Shown here piece by piece: positions 7,215 through 7,368 of a DNA stretch of 7,368 nucleotides (position 1 is the stretch's first letter; each line of letters opens with the position of its first letter). Where the stretch lies: assembly GCA_018064565.1 (NCBI GenBank), contig JAGHVA010000155.1, positions 1 through 7,368 of the forward strand, given 5' to 3'. The notes beneath the pieces were generated by a model. The model worked only from the letters and a program-made list of their open reading frames with translations, was not told the DNA's origin and did not search any database. Both the position numbers and the translations under genes were made by a program. The stretch is from Candidatus Colimorpha onthohippi. Lineage in GTDB: Bacteria; Bacteroidota; Bacteroidia; Bacteroidales; P3.

Positions 7215-7280
7215 TTTATTATGTCTATAAAGACCAGTGCCATAAGTTTCTAAAAGATATTCTTCATATTTCCATAATTG

Positions 7281-7368
7281 CTAAATATCACATTTCGAAT
7301 CGTTTGCTTCGTATTCTCGGAGTACCTTACACACGCGCTTTTTCACAATGTTTTGTAATTCTTGTTCT
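7281..7368 (-). pseudogene. Partial open frame ending in TAG, in frame with the downstream gene; possible 5' part of one interrupted gene
   Basis: On the minus strand 28 sense codons run from the window edge (7367) to a TAG at 7283-7281. They read EQELQNIVKKRVCKVLREYE, then ANDSKCDI. The first part forms an amphipathic helix, with hydrophobic residues at i, i+3/4 and i+7. After the TAG the same frame continues without a stop for 22 codons (starting QLWKYEEYLLETYG) and joins the 207-residue protein at its first Met. Those 22 codons contain no ATG, GTG or TTG, yet they look protein-like. Read through the TAG, the whole would be one protein of at least 258 residues. It is therefore either a gene broken by a nonsense change, a read-through amber, a base-call error, or simply the end of an upstream gene followed by a 66-bp gap. 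The other two frames on this strand are closed within the stretch. Confidence 0.45.

Noticed and set aside
7178..7243. 21-residue minus-strand frame starting ATG GCA CTG, overlapping the start of the 207-residue gene
   Set aside because: It is short and hydrophobic, and lies out of frame across a stretch that reads better as part of the larger protein. Nothing else supports it.
1..7368. CRISPR array, tRNA, rRNA, IS element or attachment site
   Set aside because: No spaced direct repeats, cloverleaf, transposase frame or terminal inverted repeats were seen on either strand.

Overview
This window looks like chromosomal DNA from a Bacteroidota bacterium, most likely order Bacteroidales. The evidence is threefold. 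The core proteins carry Bacteroidales-style sequence: the valyl-tRNA synthetase has GTDHASIATEAKV and NWDPKALTA, TopA has no cysteine zinc ribbons, and the small TPR lipoprotein is of a type common in this group. Promoter-like boxes match the Bacteroidota -7 consensus TAnnTTTG. Gene starts are preceded by A-rich sequence rather than by Shine-Dalgarno motifs. No rRNA, tRNA, IS element or CRISPR array was seen.

Layout. Bases 1-1002 (minus) hold the N-terminal 334 codons of valS, which runs off the left edge. A 204-bp divergent intergenic region separates it from a secreted endonuclease/exonuclease/phosphatase-family protein (1207-2151, plus). That gene converges on topA (2238-4586, minus), with a small hairpin in the gap. 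A 252-bp AT-rich divergent intergenic region (4587-4838), with three T9 tracts and a 7-bp inverted repeat, separates topA from a plus-strand cluster: ruvX (4839-5252), def (5295-5852) and a TPR lipoprotein (5876-6490). A strong bidirectional hairpin terminator (6527-6569) closes the cluster. Beyond it lies an AT-richer minus-strand region (6591-7368). It encodes an unrecognised 207-residue protein whose C-terminal half resembles the ADP-ribosyltransferase/KptA/DarT-like fold.

Most of the window is housekeeping: tRNA charging (ValS), supercoil relaxation (TopA), Holliday-junction or rRNA processing (RuvX) and N-terminal deformylation of new proteins (Def). The two exported proteins, a nuclease/phosphatase-like enzyme and a TPR lipoprotein, act in the envelope.

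The part that deserves attention is the right end. The reading frame of the 207-residue protein stays open upstream of its ATG for 22 codons, back to a TAG at 7281-7283. Beyond that TAG it stays open in the same frame to the window edge. Both upstream pieces look like protein. The simplest reading is one longer gene interrupted by an amber codon (decayed gene, sequence error or readthrough). Two separate genes in one frame remains possible.
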